Shown here piece after piece: positions 17,621 to 27,448 of a stretch of DNA of 64,000 nt. The first letter of the stretch is position 1; the number at the start of each line of letters is the position of its first letter. Position numbers and translations under genes: made by a program. The notes under the pieces were generated by a model. That model saw only the letters and a program-made list of their open reading frames with translations, was not told the origin of the DNA and made no database searches. The DNA comes from Marisediminitalea aggregata (lineage in GTDB: Bacteria; Pseudomonadota; Gammaproteobacteria; Enterobacterales; Alteromonadaceae). The stretch is taken from the NCBI RefSeq assembly GCF_900129565.1, contig NZ_FQWD01000001.1, forward strand, positions 372,001-436,000, read 5' to 3'.

Positions 17621-19525
17621 TTATTTAGGTTCGCGCAAATGGAACACCTGACAACGGGTAGCCAAATCAGGCTGCTGAGCAATGTTGGTTTGCTCAGCTA
17701 AACCACAGTCGGTTAATCCCAGCGGTAAACGGGTATAACGGTTAAACAGCATCATACCGCCGCCCTCAACCGGCGCTAAACGCCACTGTGCGGTTTTATT
17801 GTCGCAGTTCACCATGTCAACATTGGCACCTGGCACGACCTGATTATTCACCACACCCAGGCACTGAGCACTTTCTGCTTCTACTTTTAAGCGTAGATAT
17901 CCGGTATCAGTCGGTTGGAACACCCAGGTCTGCTCATCCAGGTAGTTAAACGCGCGTTGCACGACATTATCTTCATAAGCGGTAATAGCTTTGCCGCTCT
18001 GCTGACTCATGAGTGCAACCTCACCTACCGGGCGCAGCTGCCATTGATTACAGGCGCTATCGGTATTTTGCTGTAATACCGCCTGATTAGCGGATGCTGA
18101 ACATCCCGCAACGGCTAGAGGCTTGCCAGAATAGCGATTGGTAATAGTCACGTTGCCATCAATACCAGGCGCGACCTGCCATTGCTGACAGTAATTGTTT
18201 CGCCATGCCGCAGACTGCACGCGTGCATTGTCGGCGGTGCTGCATGCAGCTACTTCAAGAAACTTACTGTCTTCGCGATTGGCTAACCGCACAAAACCGT
18301 CAGTGGTGGAGTCGAGCACCCACTGTCCGTTGGTACCGGCACACTGGCGTTGCACAGCGCGGTTGTCCTGCGGATCAGAGGAGATGTCCAGGCACAACTC
18401 GCTGGTCGCATTGACTAAGTGATAACGCTGACCTTGCACTCGTGTCACCAGAGGGCCGTTTTCGCCACCAGGAGGGGCCACTTCAACACCCGGTGTCAGA
18501 GGCTCACCAAATTGCGGCGTGCCGTCTTCGTTCCAGGTAAATTTTTGTGCGCGCAAAGAACGTGTGGCACTGCAGCCATGCTCAACTGAGTCATTGCCGT
18601 GATACACCAACCAGTCTTCTTTGCCATCCGGCGACGTAAAGAAACCATTGTGACCAGGGCCAAATACAGTTTCGGTGCGGCTGAATACGGGCTCTGGGTA
18701 CTTAGTCCAGTGTTCGCGGTTCATGGGGTCATCGCCCACCAGCTCCAACAAGCCCAGTTTGTAATCCGGCGTATTACAGAAACTGGCAGAATAAGTCATG
18801 AAAGTACGGCCATTGCGCTGAAGGATTTCGGCCCCTTCGGTCACTTTACGGCCGCTGATTTCCCAATCCAGTTCAGGCGTGGTCAGCACGGTGTGAGGTT
18901 GATCAGCCTTTAACGTCCACGGGTTTTCCATCTCGGCGATAATATTGAGCTGGGTATCACCACGCCACTGCGAGTAAATCACATAGAGCTTGCCGTTGTG
19001 TTCTAAATAATTACCGTCGATATTCCATACATCAGGCATTAACGCGCCCTTGTACTGATACGGGCCCATTGGGTCGTCACCAACGCTTTCCAGCACATTC
19101 AGATGCTGATGGTCCAACGTGCCATCCTGACCTGCGGTATACATCATGTACCAGCGGAATCCGTTCGGGCCTTTTAAACGATGAAATTCAAACGCCCAAA
19201 AGTTACAACAACGCTCCGGGTCAGTTGACGACCATACATTAACCGGTGTGGCGTCTGCCAGGCCGGCCAACGTAGGCGATTTACGCATGACCAGCTGTGA
19301 TGTCCAGGTGGTTGTGGTGAGGTAGTAGTTACCGTCCCAGTATTCCAGCCACGGATCGGCGCCATTGGGAAATAACGGATTAGTAAAGATCCCCGATGCT
19401 TCCGTAGCGACATTATCTGGTTGCTTAGCGGCTGTTTCTGCCTCCGGTGCGGTGCTGCTACATCCGCCTAACGCAGCCAGTAATAACGCTGCGGTAGTCA
19501 GCCGTTTAATCGACTTTACAATCAT
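17621..19525 (-). CDS. GH43 (GH43_26-like) lipoprotein with C-terminal ricin-type domains
   Basis: 634 residues. Lipobox LGGC at 19-22. GH43 domain about 45-350 with Asp57 (GADPW), Asp170 (NIDGNY) and Glu230 (VTEGAE); FGPGHNGFF and FMTYSASF match the cytoplasmic GH43 at 738-1682, so the two are paralogues. Residues about 360-634 form two beta-trefoil-like ricin/CBM13-type regions with repeated CxD and QxW motifs (LCLDISSD, NGQWVLD, CQQWQV, CNQWQL, TAQWRL), probably carbohydrate binding. Start overlaps the GH97 stop by 20 bp. Likely exo-acting on arabinan chains outside the cytoplasm (inference). Confidence 0.87.
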   Translation of the reverse strand: MIVKSIKRLTTAALLLAALGGCSSTAPEAETAAKQPDNVATEASGIFTNPLFPNGADPWLEYWDGNYYLTTTTWTSQLVMRKSPTLAGLADATPVNVWSSTDPERCCNFWAFEFHRLKGPNGFRWYMMYTAGQDGTLDHQHLNVLESVGDDPMGPYQYKGALMPDVWNIDGNYLEHNGKLYVIYSQWRGDTQLNIIAEMENPWTLKADQPHTVLTTPELDWEISGRKVTEGAEILQRNGRTFMTYSASFCNTPDYKLGLLELVGDDPMNREHWTKYPEPVFSRTETVFGPGHNGFFTSPDGKEDWLVYHGNDSVEHGCSATRSLRAQKFTWNEDGTPQFGEPLTPGVEVAPPGGENGPLVTRVQGQRYHLVNATSELCLDISSDPQDNRAVQRQCAGTNGQWVLDSTTDGFVRLANREDSKFLEVAACSTADNARVQSAAWRNNYCQQWQVAPGIDGNVTITNRYSGKPLAVAGCSASANQAVLQQNTDSACNQWQLRPVGEVALMSQQSGKAITAYEDNVVQRAFNYLDEQTWVFQPTDTGYLRLKVEAESAQCLGVVNNQVVPGANVDMVNCDNKTAQWRLAPVEGGGMMLFNRYTRLPLGLTDCGLAEQTNIAQQPDLATRCQVFHLREPK

Positions 19526-21470
19526 TGGTACTCTCTCTTTGTGTGGTCAACACAAACCCATCGTTTGTAGATAACATTAATTGAAGATCGCCTGCTGGCA
19601 AGGTTTGAATCCGGGTCTGACGTGCGCCCTCGCCCTTCGTTAATAAAGTTGCGCCGGCTAATGCATAGCTGTCCGACGGGATCACAATCTGTTGTGGTGT
19701 GGCTTGCGCGTTAATCCCGGCAATAAACCAGCGGCACTGTGATTTACGCGCCAACACAACGTATTCGCCGGGACTGGCAGCAATCAGTTGAGTCTCGTCC
19801 CAGCTCGCAGGTACGGTTTGCAGAAACTGTTTAACGTAAGGCTCAACGTTTTGCATTTGCTCAGGCGTGGTTACGACATGCTGCACGCCAGAGTAAAACA
19901 ACACGGTTTCAGCCAGTTCAAACGCATTTGAGGTTTTTCGCTCGATATTGGGGATATCCCCCAACACCGTAGGCGTAAAGTCCATTGGGTCAAATAAGTT
20001 GCGGGTAAAGGGCAGTAAAGTGGCGTGATAAGCCTGACGGTCAGCAAAGTCCTGGAAGAACGTAATCATTTCCTGGCCTTTTATGCCTTCAGCCGTCATT
20101 AAATTTGGGTATTCACGTTGTAGCCCCCGCGGCAATGTTACCCCGTGGAAGTTCACCATCAGTTTAAAGTCTGCAGCATCCTGCAGTATGGCTTTGAAGT
20201 ATTCCCATACGGACGCGCCGTCGCCGGGGAAGAAATCAATTTTTACACCGGCAATCCCCATTGCCTGGAGACGAGCAAACTCTTTGCGACGGTCAGCTTG
20301 TGTAAGCAGTTGCCCTTTGGGGCTATATACAGTCTGGTTCCAGTGTCCTGAAGAGTTGTACCACAACCACAAACGCACGTTTTTAGACCCGGCGTATTTA
20401 GCTAGCTTGGCAATGCCGTCATAGCCGATATTCTGGTCCCAGTTCACGTCCACCAGCACATAAGGCCATTGCATGTCGGCAGCGTAGTCAATGAACGCAG
20501 TTTGCGTTTCGGTGTTAACAGACTCGTCTTTCAACAATCCCCAGCTCCAGGCTGCAAGCCCCGGTTCAACAAAGTCAGTTTCGCTAAGCGCAGAAGCGTT
20601 AGCGACATCAGTACCCAGCGTAGAGGCTGCAATGGTGTCCAGTTCACCCACTAACAACAGTCGCCACGGCGACGTAAAGGGCAATGTGTGTTCGGGTAAA
20701 AGCTGGCCGTTTGTTACGGTTTCAGCCGGGTGCGGGAACGTCAGTGTGAAGACACCTTCGTCATTGCTTAGCAGGTTGGAAGCGGCATAGCCTTCGGTTA
20801 TGCCAGCTTCACTGATCACCAGATAGGTATCTCTGAGTCGGAACAAGGCCGGATACACCCATCCATTGTCGAATTGCGGCGTTAACTTACCCACAACGCC
20901 GTGCTGATATTCTTCTTCATAGGATGGATTGGTATTCATCCAACCTGACTGCGCTGCCGCCTTGGGCTGCAACCAACCCTGAGTGTCCGCAAACATACCC
21001 ACACTGGTTTGTTCGCTGATGACAACCCGGGTATCGGTCGATTTACCCATCAACTCATAGCGAAACGCCAGACCATCGTTGCTAAGTCGGAAGCGCACAG
21101 ACAGCATGTCGCCGCGCGTGTTTTCCACGCTGACCAGAACTTCATTGGCCTGATATTCAATATTTCGCTGCTTACCATGAACCAATGAATAAGCCGATGC
21201 GATGGCGCTGACTTCACTGACATTTTTCAGCGTCAGGTTATCCGCAAACGAACTGTTTGCCAGGGTAAGACCGAGTGCAGAGGGCTGGATCACAGCATCA
21301 CCTCTGCGCTTCACCTGATAGACCAGTGTTGCTTTGCTGTTCAGGGAAACCTGCACACTCAGCTCGTGATTGGGGCTATGCAGACTGACGATAGCCTTAG
21401 CCCAAACCGACCCCGTTGTACCGACGGTGAGTAACACCGCCAGTATCAGCTTAACAGTACGTTGCCACAT
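19506..21470 (-). CDS. GH97 family glycosidase, retaining (Asp nucleophile) type
   Basis: 654 residues with signal peptide (…SVWA). N-terminal beta-sandwich about 25-290, then a TIM barrel with AWSWGL, YVLVDVNWDQ and RLWLWYNSSGHWNQ. The nucleophile position reads GVKIDFFPGD with Asp412, and TAEGIKGQE gives Glu461 as candidate acid/base. Asp at this site marks the retaining GH97 group, which contains alpha-galactosidases and beta-L-arabinopyranosidases, as opposed to the inverting alpha-glucosidases with Glu. In an arabinose operon, removal of terminal alpha-galactose or beta-L-arabinopyranose from arabinan/arabinogalactan is the likely role (inference). galM lies 15 bp upstream. Confidence 0.88.
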   Translation of the reverse strand: MWQRTVKLILAVLLTVGTTGSVWAKAIVSLHSPNHELSVQVSLNSKATLVYQVKRRGDAVIQPSALGLTLANSSFADNLTLKNVSEVSAIASAYSLVHGKQRNIEYQANEVLVSVENTRGDMLSVRFRLSNDGLAFRYELMGKSTDTRVVISEQTSVGMFADTQGWLQPKAAAQSGWMNTNPSYEEEYQHGVVGKLTPQFDNGWVYPALFRLRDTYLVISEAGITEGYAASNLLSNDEGVFTLTFPHPAETVTNGQLLPEHTLPFTSPWRLLLVGELDTIAASTLGTDVANASALSETDFVEPGLAAWSWGLLKDESVNTETQTAFIDYAADMQWPYVLVDVNWDQNIGYDGIAKLAKYAGSKNVRLWLWYNSSGHWNQTVYSPKGQLLTQADRRKEFARLQAMGIAGVKIDFFPGDGASVWEYFKAILQDAADFKLMVNFHGVTLPRGLQREYPNLMTAEGIKGQEMITFFQDFADRQAYHATLLPFTRNLFDPMDFTPTVLGDIPNIERKTSNAFELAETVLFYSGVQHVVTTPEQMQNVEPYVKQFLQTVPASWDETQLIAASPGEYVVLARKSQCRWFIAGINAQATPQQIVIPSDSYALAGATLLTKGEGARQTRIQTLPAGDLQLMLSTNDGFVLTTQRESTNDCKVD

Positions 21471-21485
21471 TTGAATCAGCCCGGT

Positions 21486-22691
21486 TTACTTAGTGTCGAA
21501 TGCGTACACAATACGCGTTGAGTACACGTCGCCCGGTAACAAGGTTGTACTAGGGAACGCCGGTTGATTCGGTGAATCCGGGTAGTGCTGAGGTTCAAGG
21601 CAGAACGCCCCGCGGAAGATATGTTGCTGGCCCATGCCGCTGGTACTGCCGTCCAGGAAGTTACCCGAGTAAAACTGCACGGCAGGCTCTTCAGTCAGAA
21701 CACGCAATACGCGGCCTGATGCTGGATCGTATACCGAAGCAGCTTCAATCAGGGTATTGTCAGGCTGGTCTTTCAGCACATAGTTGTGGTCATAACCTTT
21801 ACCTAACGCTAACTGCTTATGGCTATCGCCGATGTCTTTACCAATGGCTTTGGCTGACGTGAAATCAAATGCGGTCCCTGCAACAGGCATGAGTTCACCG
21901 GTAGGGATCAAACCACTGTCAACCGGGGTAATTGCTTCACTGTTAATGGTTAATTTGTGATCCAGAATGTCGCCTTTGCCAGCAAGGTTGAAATACGTAT
22001 GCTGGGTCAGATTAACAATGGTTGGCGCGTCAGTCGTAGCAATAAACTGCATGTCCAGCGTGTTGTCGTCAGTCAGCGTGTAAGTGACGACTGTGGTCAA
22101 CTCGCCAGGGTAACCCTGGTCGCCGTCCGGGCTTACCAGCGTTAATTTCACGCCAGCGCTGGTTTTCGTTGCAAACGGCTCCATGCTCCAGACTTTCTTG
22201 TCGAAACCCTGTACGCCGCCGTGAAGGTGATTGTCGCCGTCATTCGTCGCCAACTGATACTCGGTACCAAACAACGAGAACTTAGCGTCTTTAATGCGGT
22301 TGCCATAACGGCCAATCAATGCACCAAAGTACGGGTTTTTGGTTTCATAATCTGACAGTGAATCGAAACCGTACACGATATTACCCGACTGACCCTTAGC
22401 GTCGGGTACCGACATGCGAGTGATAATGCCACCATAACTGATGACATCGATTTCGATGTTATTGCTATTTTTAAGCGTGACTTGCTTAACCGGTGTTGCG
22501 TCGCTTAGCACACCATAAGCACTGATTGTTGCAGAGGGAGTCGTTGTCATTGTTTGTCCTTTTTGCGCCATCACCTGGCTGCTGCAGCCAAAGGTAAGTG
22601 ACAATACACCCGCCAGAAGCCACTTAGCGCGGCTGCCGGAGGCAGTAAATAGTTGTGCAGGACGTATTGAAGTAAGCGAAAGCGTAGACAT
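21486..22691 (-). CDS. galM: Aldose 1-epimerase (mutarotase), exported
   Basis: 401 residues from ATG 22691 (GGGA upstream); an ATG at 22706 is an alternative. GalM family signatures: DNHLHGGVQGFDKKVW, VNLTQHTYFNLAG (catalytic His) and FCLEPQHYPDSPN (catalytic Glu). It interconverts alpha and beta anomers of free sugars, here probably the arabinose or galactose released by the neighbouring glycosidases. An N-terminal hydrophobic segment ending in LTFGC suggests export, though the lipobox is atypical. First gene of the galM-GH97-GH43 operon. Confidence 0.9.
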   Translation of the reverse strand: MSTLSLTSIRPAQLFTASGSRAKWLLAGVLSLTFGCSSQVMAQKGQTMTTTPSATISAYGVLSDATPVKQVTLKNSNNIEIDVISYGGIITRMSVPDAKGQSGNIVYGFDSLSDYETKNPYFGALIGRYGNRIKDAKFSLFGTEYQLATNDGDNHLHGGVQGFDKKVWSMEPFATKTSAGVKLTLVSPDGDQGYPGELTTVVTYTLTDDNTLDMQFIATTDAPTIVNLTQHTYFNLAGKGDILDHKLTINSEAITPVDSGLIPTGELMPVAGTAFDFTSAKAIGKDIGDSHKQLALGKGYDHNYVLKDQPDNTLIEAASVYDPASGRVLRVLTEEPAVQFYSGNFLDGSTSGMGQQHIFRGAFCLEPQHYPDSPNQPAFPSTTLLPGDVYSTRIVYAFDTK

Positions 22692-22710
22692 GGTTAACAT
22701 TCCCATAATT

Positions 22711-22734
22711 ATTTTTATACTTTTATATTACAAT
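22711..22734. promoter_or_regulatory. Candidate arabinose-regulon operator, site 4 (galM operon)
   Basis: Two overlapping minus-strand matches to the motif: AAAGTATAAAAAT (22711-22723) and ATTGTAATATAAA (22722-22734). They lie directly upstream of the galM start. Confidence 0.4.
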
Positions 22735-22822
22735 TATAACAGGGAATGCAAGTAATGATTCAGCTAAGTGACAGACGTGTTCCGCTGTTGGAACGGAAAA
22801 CACGTCTGCGTTAATCATGAAG

Positions 22823-23407
22823 TTAGCGCTGAATTTCGCCCTGTTTCACCATAATACAATCCATTCCCGCATCTCTGGCGGCCTGGTAGCCAATCTCGGT
22901 GTCTTCAAACACAACACAATGTTGTGGTGCTACACCCATTTGTTCGGCAACCGTCAAAAACGTTTCAGGATGCGGTTTTCCGTGTGTTACATCGGAGGCG
23001 GTAACCAGTGAATCAATTCGCGCCAACAGCCCGTGTTTTGCCAGCAGGTGTTCGGCGTGAGGTCGCTCTGCGCCGGTCCCGATACCAATCGACAGGGTTG
23101 GACGATAATGCTCAAACACCGCCATGGTAGACGGGATCAGTACAGGCTCAAGATCCATGGTTTCCCATGCCTCGCGCTTGAACTTTGCCACAGCCTTCGG
23201 ATCGTGATCCATGCCGAATTTTTCGTTCAGTATTACGACAGTTTGTTGCGTGGGCACTCCACCCAGGGAGTTCATATAGTCTGCATCAAACGGATAGCCA
23301 AACGCGTTACATGCGCGCTCCCAGGCCACCATGTGCGACGGCATAGAATCGACCAGCGTGCCATCCATATCGAAAACAATGCCCTGGTAGGCAGATAAAT
23401 CGACCAT
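22823..23407 (-). CDS. HAD-superfamily sugar-phosphate phosphatase (YqaB-like)
   Basis: 194 residues from ATG 23407, chosen because AAGGAG lies just upstream; a longer start at 23470 is less likely. HAD motifs: FDMDGTLVDSMPSH (nucleophile Asp and general acid), GIGTGAE (motif II region), HGKPHPETF (Lys) and VFEDTEIGYQAARDAGM (acidic motif). It resembles E. coli YqaB, a fructose-1-phosphatase, and beta-phosphoglucomutase relatives. Position between araA and galM, with its own candidate operator, suggests dephosphorylation of a sugar phosphate formed during arabinose catabolism (inference). Confidence 0.82.
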   Translation of the reverse strand: MVDLSAYQGIVFDMDGTLVDSMPSHMVAWERACNAFGYPFDADYMNSLGGVPTQQTVVILNEKFGMDHDPKAVAKFKREAWETMDLEPVLIPSTMAVFEHYRPTLSIGIGTGAERPHAEHLLAKHGLLARIDSLVTASDVTHGKPHPETFLTVAEQMGVAPQHCVVFEDTEIGYQAARDAGMDCIMVKQGEIQR

Positions 23408-23439
23408 GAAAACTCCTTCGTTACGGTTCAAGAGACAAT

Positions 23440-23462
23440 GACCGGTGCTGAGTGCACCGGTC
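23440..23462 (-). terminator. Hairpin between araA and the HAD gene
   Basis: GACCGGTGC-N5-GCACCGGTC, perfect 9-bp stem. The U tract is poor (ATTGTCTCTT). It may end araBDA transcripts or fold in the leader of the HAD gene. Confidence 0.6.
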
Positions 23463-23488
23463 TTATTCATACTACAATGAATCGTAAT

Positions 23489-23501
23489 ATTATCATGTCA
23501 G
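23489..23501. promoter_or_regulatory. Candidate arabinose-regulon operator, site 5 (HAD gene)
   Basis: The minus strand reads CTGACATGATAAT; the ATGATAAT half is identical to the araB site. It lies between the araA stop and the HAD start, ahead of the 23440 hairpin. Confidence 0.4.
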
Positions 23502-23530
23502 CTCACCGTACAGGTGTACCAACAGGTCGA

Positions 23531-25030
23531 TTAAATACCTTGCTTTAGCTGATAGTAAGCGGCGTTGTAACGCAGCTCAGACTTAAAGGTACGCAGATTA
23601 GTGTCACTGTCGATAACTACCGTTTCCACACCCGCCATATCAGCATAATCTTCGATCATGCTTGCGGTAATGGCCTGGCTGTAAGCAGAGTGGTGAGCAC
23701 CACCAGCATAAATCCAGGCCGCACCAGCCACTTCCAGGCTAGGCTTAGGCTCCCACAGTGCAGATGCAACTGGCAGGTTAGGTGTCGTTTCAGGTTGATC
23801 AACCGTATCCAGCTCATTAACCAGAATGCGGAAGCGGTTACCCATATCGATTGGCGATACGTTGATAGACGGACCCGCTTTAGCCGCGAATAACAGACGG
23901 GGTACATCGCACTTCACACCAATGGTGTGGCGGTGCAATTCCAGACGAGGCTTCTTACCGGCAATCGACGGACACACTTCCAGCATGTGCGCACCCAGTA
24001 CCTGATCTGTGCCGCCGGTAAAGTTGTAGGTGTAGTCTTCCATGAACGAGCAACCGCCTTCCAGGCCGTTTGCCATGACTTTCATGATGCGAACCATGGC
24101 CGCAGTTTTCCAGTCTCCTTCACCGCCGTAACCGTAGCCTTTGGCCATCAGGCGCTGTGTTGCAAGACCAGGTAAGCCGGTTAAGCCAGCCAGGTTTTCA
24201 AAGCAGTTGGTGAATGCACCAAAACCACCGTCAACGAAGAATTTTTCCATACCCAGTTCCAGACGCGCTTCTTTCATTAAGCGGTCACGCTGGTAATCAT
24301 CGGTCAGCAGTTCTTTGCTTACGTCATATTCCTGATAGTACGCATCCAGCTGTGCAGCTACATCGCCATCGCTGATGCTTTCCACTACGTCAGCCAATTC
24401 TTGCAGACCATGCGCATGTACTTCGTAGCCAAAGGTAATTTGTGCTGCAACTTTGTCACCTTCGGTTACCGCAACGTGACGCATGTTGTCACCAAAGCGT
24501 ACCACCTTCATAGACTGGCTTTCTGCCCAACCTAATGCAGCACGGCACCAACCGTCGATTTGTTTAACGGTTTTCGGATCCTGCCAATGACCAACAACCA
24601 CTTTACGCTCTTTGCGCATACGCGTGCCGATGAAACCGAATTCGCGGTCACCGTGAGCACTCTGGTGCGTGTTCATGTAGTTCATGTCGATGCTGCTCCA
24701 AGGCAGACCAGCATTAAACTGGGTATGCAGGTGCAACCATGGCTTTTTCAGCTCGTTCAGGCCGGCAATCCACATTTTCGCAGGCGAGAAGGTGTGCATC
24801 CATAAAATCACACCAATACAGTTCGGTGCGCTGTTGGCAGCCTGACAAACCTGGTGGATTTCTGATGGGGTTTTAACGGTGTCTTTGTAAACCACGTTAA
24901 CCGGCTGAATGCTTTCATTCAGACCAGCAGCCAGCGCCTGGCTGTTGTTCGCAACTTCTTCCAGTACACGAGGGCCGTAAAGGTGCTGTGAACCGGTGAT
25001 AAACCAAACTTCTTTTTGTACTGTAGTCAT
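23531..25030 (-). CDS. araA: L-arabinose isomerase
   Basis: 499 residues, against about 500 in E. coli AraA. It converts L-arabinose to L-ribulose using Mn2+. Metal/catalytic residues are in place: Glu304 ([10 protein letters not shown]), Glu331 (FMEDYTYNF), His348 (GAHMLEVCP) and His446/447 (GGAHHSAYS). GAGGA lies before the ATG. Third gene of araB-araD-araA, 38 bp after araD. Confidence 0.97.
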   Translation of the reverse strand: MTTVQKEVWFITGSQHLYGPRVLEEVANNSQALAAGLNESIQPVNVVYKDTVKTPSEIHQVCQAANSAPNCIGVILWMHTFSPAKMWIAGLNELKKPWLHLHTQFNAGLPWSSIDMNYMNTHQSAHGDREFGFIGTRMRKERKVVVGHWQDPKTVKQIDGWCRAALGWAESQSMKVVRFGDNMRHVAVTEGDKVAAQITFGYEVHAHGLQELADVVESISDGDVAAQLDAYYQEYDVSKELLTDDYQRDRLMKEARLELGMEKFFVDGGFGAFTNCFENLAGLTGLPGLATQRLMAKGYGYGGEGDWKTAAMVRIMKVMANGLEGGCSFMEDYTYNFTGGTDQVLGAHMLEVCPSIAGKKPRLELHRHTIGVKCDVPRLLFAAKAGPSINVSPIDMGNRFRILVNELDTVDQPETTPNLPVASALWEPKPSLEVAGAAWIYAGGAHHSAYSQAITASMIEDYADMAGVETVVIDSDTNLRTFKSELRYNAAYYQLKQGI

Positions 25031-25068
25031 AATTCTGTCCTCTATAGATAAAGGTGCCTGACGGCAGC

Positions 25069-25761
25069 TTATTCCTGACCGTAATAAGCGTTTTTGCCGT
25101 GCTTGCGTAAATAGTGTTTATCCAGGATGGCCTGATTTAGTGGCGCCGCATTCGGACTCAGCGTGCGGGTTAAATAAGCCATACGGGCAATTTCTTCGAG
25201 CAATGCAGCGTGATACACAGACTGTGCCGCGTCTTTACCCCAGGTAAAGGGCGCGTGACCGGCTACAATCACCATGGGGGCGGAAAGCGGATCGCGGTCG
25301 GTGTACGCATCGGTAATTTGCACGCCGGTTTCTTCTTCGTAGTCACCGTTGACCTGCTCATCGGTTAACTCGCGTGTACAGGTAATATCGCCATGCACAT
25401 AATCTGCGTGGGTGGTCCCCAGACACGGAATGCTCTGCTTGGCCTGCGCCCATGCCGTTGCATAGGTTGAGTGGGTGTGAGTCACGCCGCCAATGTTGTC
25501 AAACGCACGGTACAAATGCGTATGCGTTTTGGTGTCTGATGACGGACGCATAGTGCCCTCGACAATGTTGTTTTCCATATCAACAATCACAATGTCTTCG
25601 GGCTTCATCTGGTCGTACGATACGCCACTTGGCTTAATCGCAACCACACCTTTGGCGCGGTCGACCTGCGACACGTTACCAAAGGTATAAATCACCAGAT
25701 TGCGGTGCTGAAGCTCCATATTGGCTTCATACACTTCGCGTTTTAGTTCGGTATAACTCAT
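25069..25761 (-). CDS. araD: L-ribulose-5-phosphate 4-epimerase
   Basis: 230 residues (E. coli AraD 231). Class II aldolase fold; the Zn ligands His95 and His97 ([11 protein letters not shown]) and His169 ([11 protein letters not shown]), Asp76 (SSDTKTH) and Asp120 (THADY) are present. It converts L-ribulose-5-P to D-xylulose-5-P, the entry to the pentose phosphate pathway. Its start overlaps the araB stop by 4 bp, so the two are translationally coupled. Confidence 0.97.
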   Translation of the reverse strand: MSYTELKREVYEANMELQHRNLVIYTFGNVSQVDRAKGVVAIKPSGVSYDQMKPEDIVIVDMENNIVEGTMRPSSDTKTHTHLYRAFDNIGGVTHTHSTYATAWAQAKQSIPCLGTTHADYVHGDITCTRELTDEQVNGDYEEETGVQITDAYTDRDPLSAPMVIVAGHAPFTWGKDAAQSVYHAALLEEIARMAYLTRTLSPNAAPLNQAILDKHYLRKHGKNAYYGQE

Positions 25762-27416
25762 GGCTGGCCTCCGCTGACATAGGCACCAAGGGTTTGGTAT
25801 TTTTGATAGAGTTCGTCGTACACACCTACATTTTCAGGATTAGGCAGGTACTGTTTGCAGACAGGCGACGCCATCACGGCCTGAGCGTCGGCGACAGTTG
25901 GGTATTCGCCAGCAGCCACAGCAGCCATGATAGCGGCGCCTAAGGCACAACTCTGTTCACTTTCTAATACGTCGATGGGGCAGTTCCATACATCGGCACA
26001 GGTCTGCATGACGTAGTCGGATTTTTTCGAGATTCCACCGATAACCACCACTGATTCAATGGGCACGCCCTCTGAACGGAAGCGCTCGGTAATTGCGCGC
26101 GCTCCAAAGGCAGTGGCTTCAACCAGTGCTTTAAATAGTTTTGGCGCATCGGCTCCCATTTTGATGCCGGTGATCGCCATGGATACCGTTTGGTCGGCGT
26201 CGGGAGTACGACGTCCGTTCACCCAGTCCAGCGCCGTAATGTCATGCGCACTGGCCGGAATTAATGCGGCTTCATTAGATAAGCGCTGTAAGGTAATGGC
26301 TTCGATTTTATCGGCTAATTCACTGGCGCCGGTTTCCATCAGCTCGTGCAGCAGATTTTGGGTTGGCCATAACACCAGATTCTTAAACCACGCATAAAGA
26401 TCGCCGAAGGCGGACTGACCAGCTTCCAGGCCAATCATACCCGGGATAACCGAGCCATCAACCTGGCCGCAGATACCTTTCACACAGGTATCGCCCAGTG
26501 TTTGCGGCGTTGTGACGGTAATGTCACAGGTGGAGGTGCCCATTACTTTAGTCAGCACGCCTTCGCGTACATTGGCCGCAACCGCGCCCATGTGACAGTC
26601 AAACGCACCAAAACCCACTACGATACCGGCAGGCAAACCTAGTTTGTCAGCCCATTCTGCGGTTAAGTTACCAGCAGCTTTGTCACTTGGCTGTGTGTTT
26701 GGATTCAGGGTGTCTACCACACCGTCCAGCAATGGATCGATTCCGGCAAAGAAACTGTTTGGCGGGAAACCGTCCCAGGCTTCGTTCCACATTAATTTAT
26801 GGCCGGTAGCACAGCGCCCCATTTGCATTTGCGATGGGTGAGTGGTGCCACACATAAGCGCAGTCATCCAGTCACAGTGCTCTACCCAGCTATAAGTAGC
26901 CGCTTTCACTTCCGGATCGTTGCGGAAAATGTGCAGTGCTTTTGCCCAGTACCATTCAGACGAATAGATACCGCCCATATAAGACAGGTAGTTCACATCG
27001 TTTTCGTTGGCTGCTTTGGTGATCTCGCTGGCTTCTTTTACCGCGGTATGATCTTTCCAAAGCACAAACATGGCATTCGGGTTTTCTGCAAACGCGTCGG
27101 TCAGTGCTAAAGGCACACCTTCCGCATTCACTGCTACTGGTGTTGAGCCTGTTGTGTCGAAGCTCATTCCCACCACATTTTCAGCCGTACCAGCGGGCAC
27201 TTTTTCCCACAGCGCATTGACCACTTCTACCAGACTATCGATATAGTCCAGAGGATGCTGACGGTATTGGTCGCGGGCGGGTACGCAATAGCGACCTTCC
27301 GCCCAGCGCGGATAATTGACCATATGGCTGGCCAGCTCTGCACCGGTTGTGACATCAACCAAAAGTGCTCTGACCGAATCAGAGCCATAATCGAGCCCTA
27401 ATGTATAACGAGACAT
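25758..27416 (-). CDS. araB: Ribulokinase
   Basis: 552 residues from ATG 27416 (MSRYTLGLDYGSDS), where the FGGY kinase fold begins; an upstream in-frame ATG at 27491 lies in the promoter and is rejected. Motifs: GLDYGSDSVRALLVD (phosphate 1), MSFDTTGST, VGFGAFDCHMGAVAA, MGTSTCDI, and VVIGGISKKSDYVMQTCADV with ALGAAIMAAVAAGEYP at the C-terminus. It phosphorylates L-ribulose with ATP. First gene of araBDA, divergent from the transaldolase gene. Confidence 0.96.
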   Translation of the reverse strand: MSRYTLGLDYGSDSVRALLVDVTTGAELASHMVNYPRWAEGRYCVPARDQYRQHPLDYIDSLVEVVNALWEKVPAGTAENVVGMSFDTTGSTPVAVNAEGVPLALTDAFAENPNAMFVLWKDHTAVKEASEITKAANENDVNYLSYMGGIYSSEWYWAKALHIFRNDPEVKAATYSWVEHCDWMTALMCGTTHPSQMQMGRCATGHKLMWNEAWDGFPPNSFFAGIDPLLDGVVDTLNPNTQPSDKAAGNLTAEWADKLGLPAGIVVGFGAFDCHMGAVAANVREGVLTKVMGTSTCDITVTTPQTLGDTCVKGICGQVDGSVIPGMIGLEAGQSAFGDLYAWFKNLVLWPTQNLLHELMETGASELADKIEAITLQRLSNEAALIPASAHDITALDWVNGRRTPDADQTVSMAITGIKMGADAPKLFKALVEATAFGARAITERFRSEGVPIESVVVIGGISKKSDYVMQTCADVWNCPIDVLESEQSCALGAAIMAAVAAGEYPTVADAQAVMASPVCKQYLPNPENVGVYDELYQKYQTLGAYVSGGQP

Positions 27417-27448
27417 AATAATTCTATTCCACGAACTGCTAACAAAAT

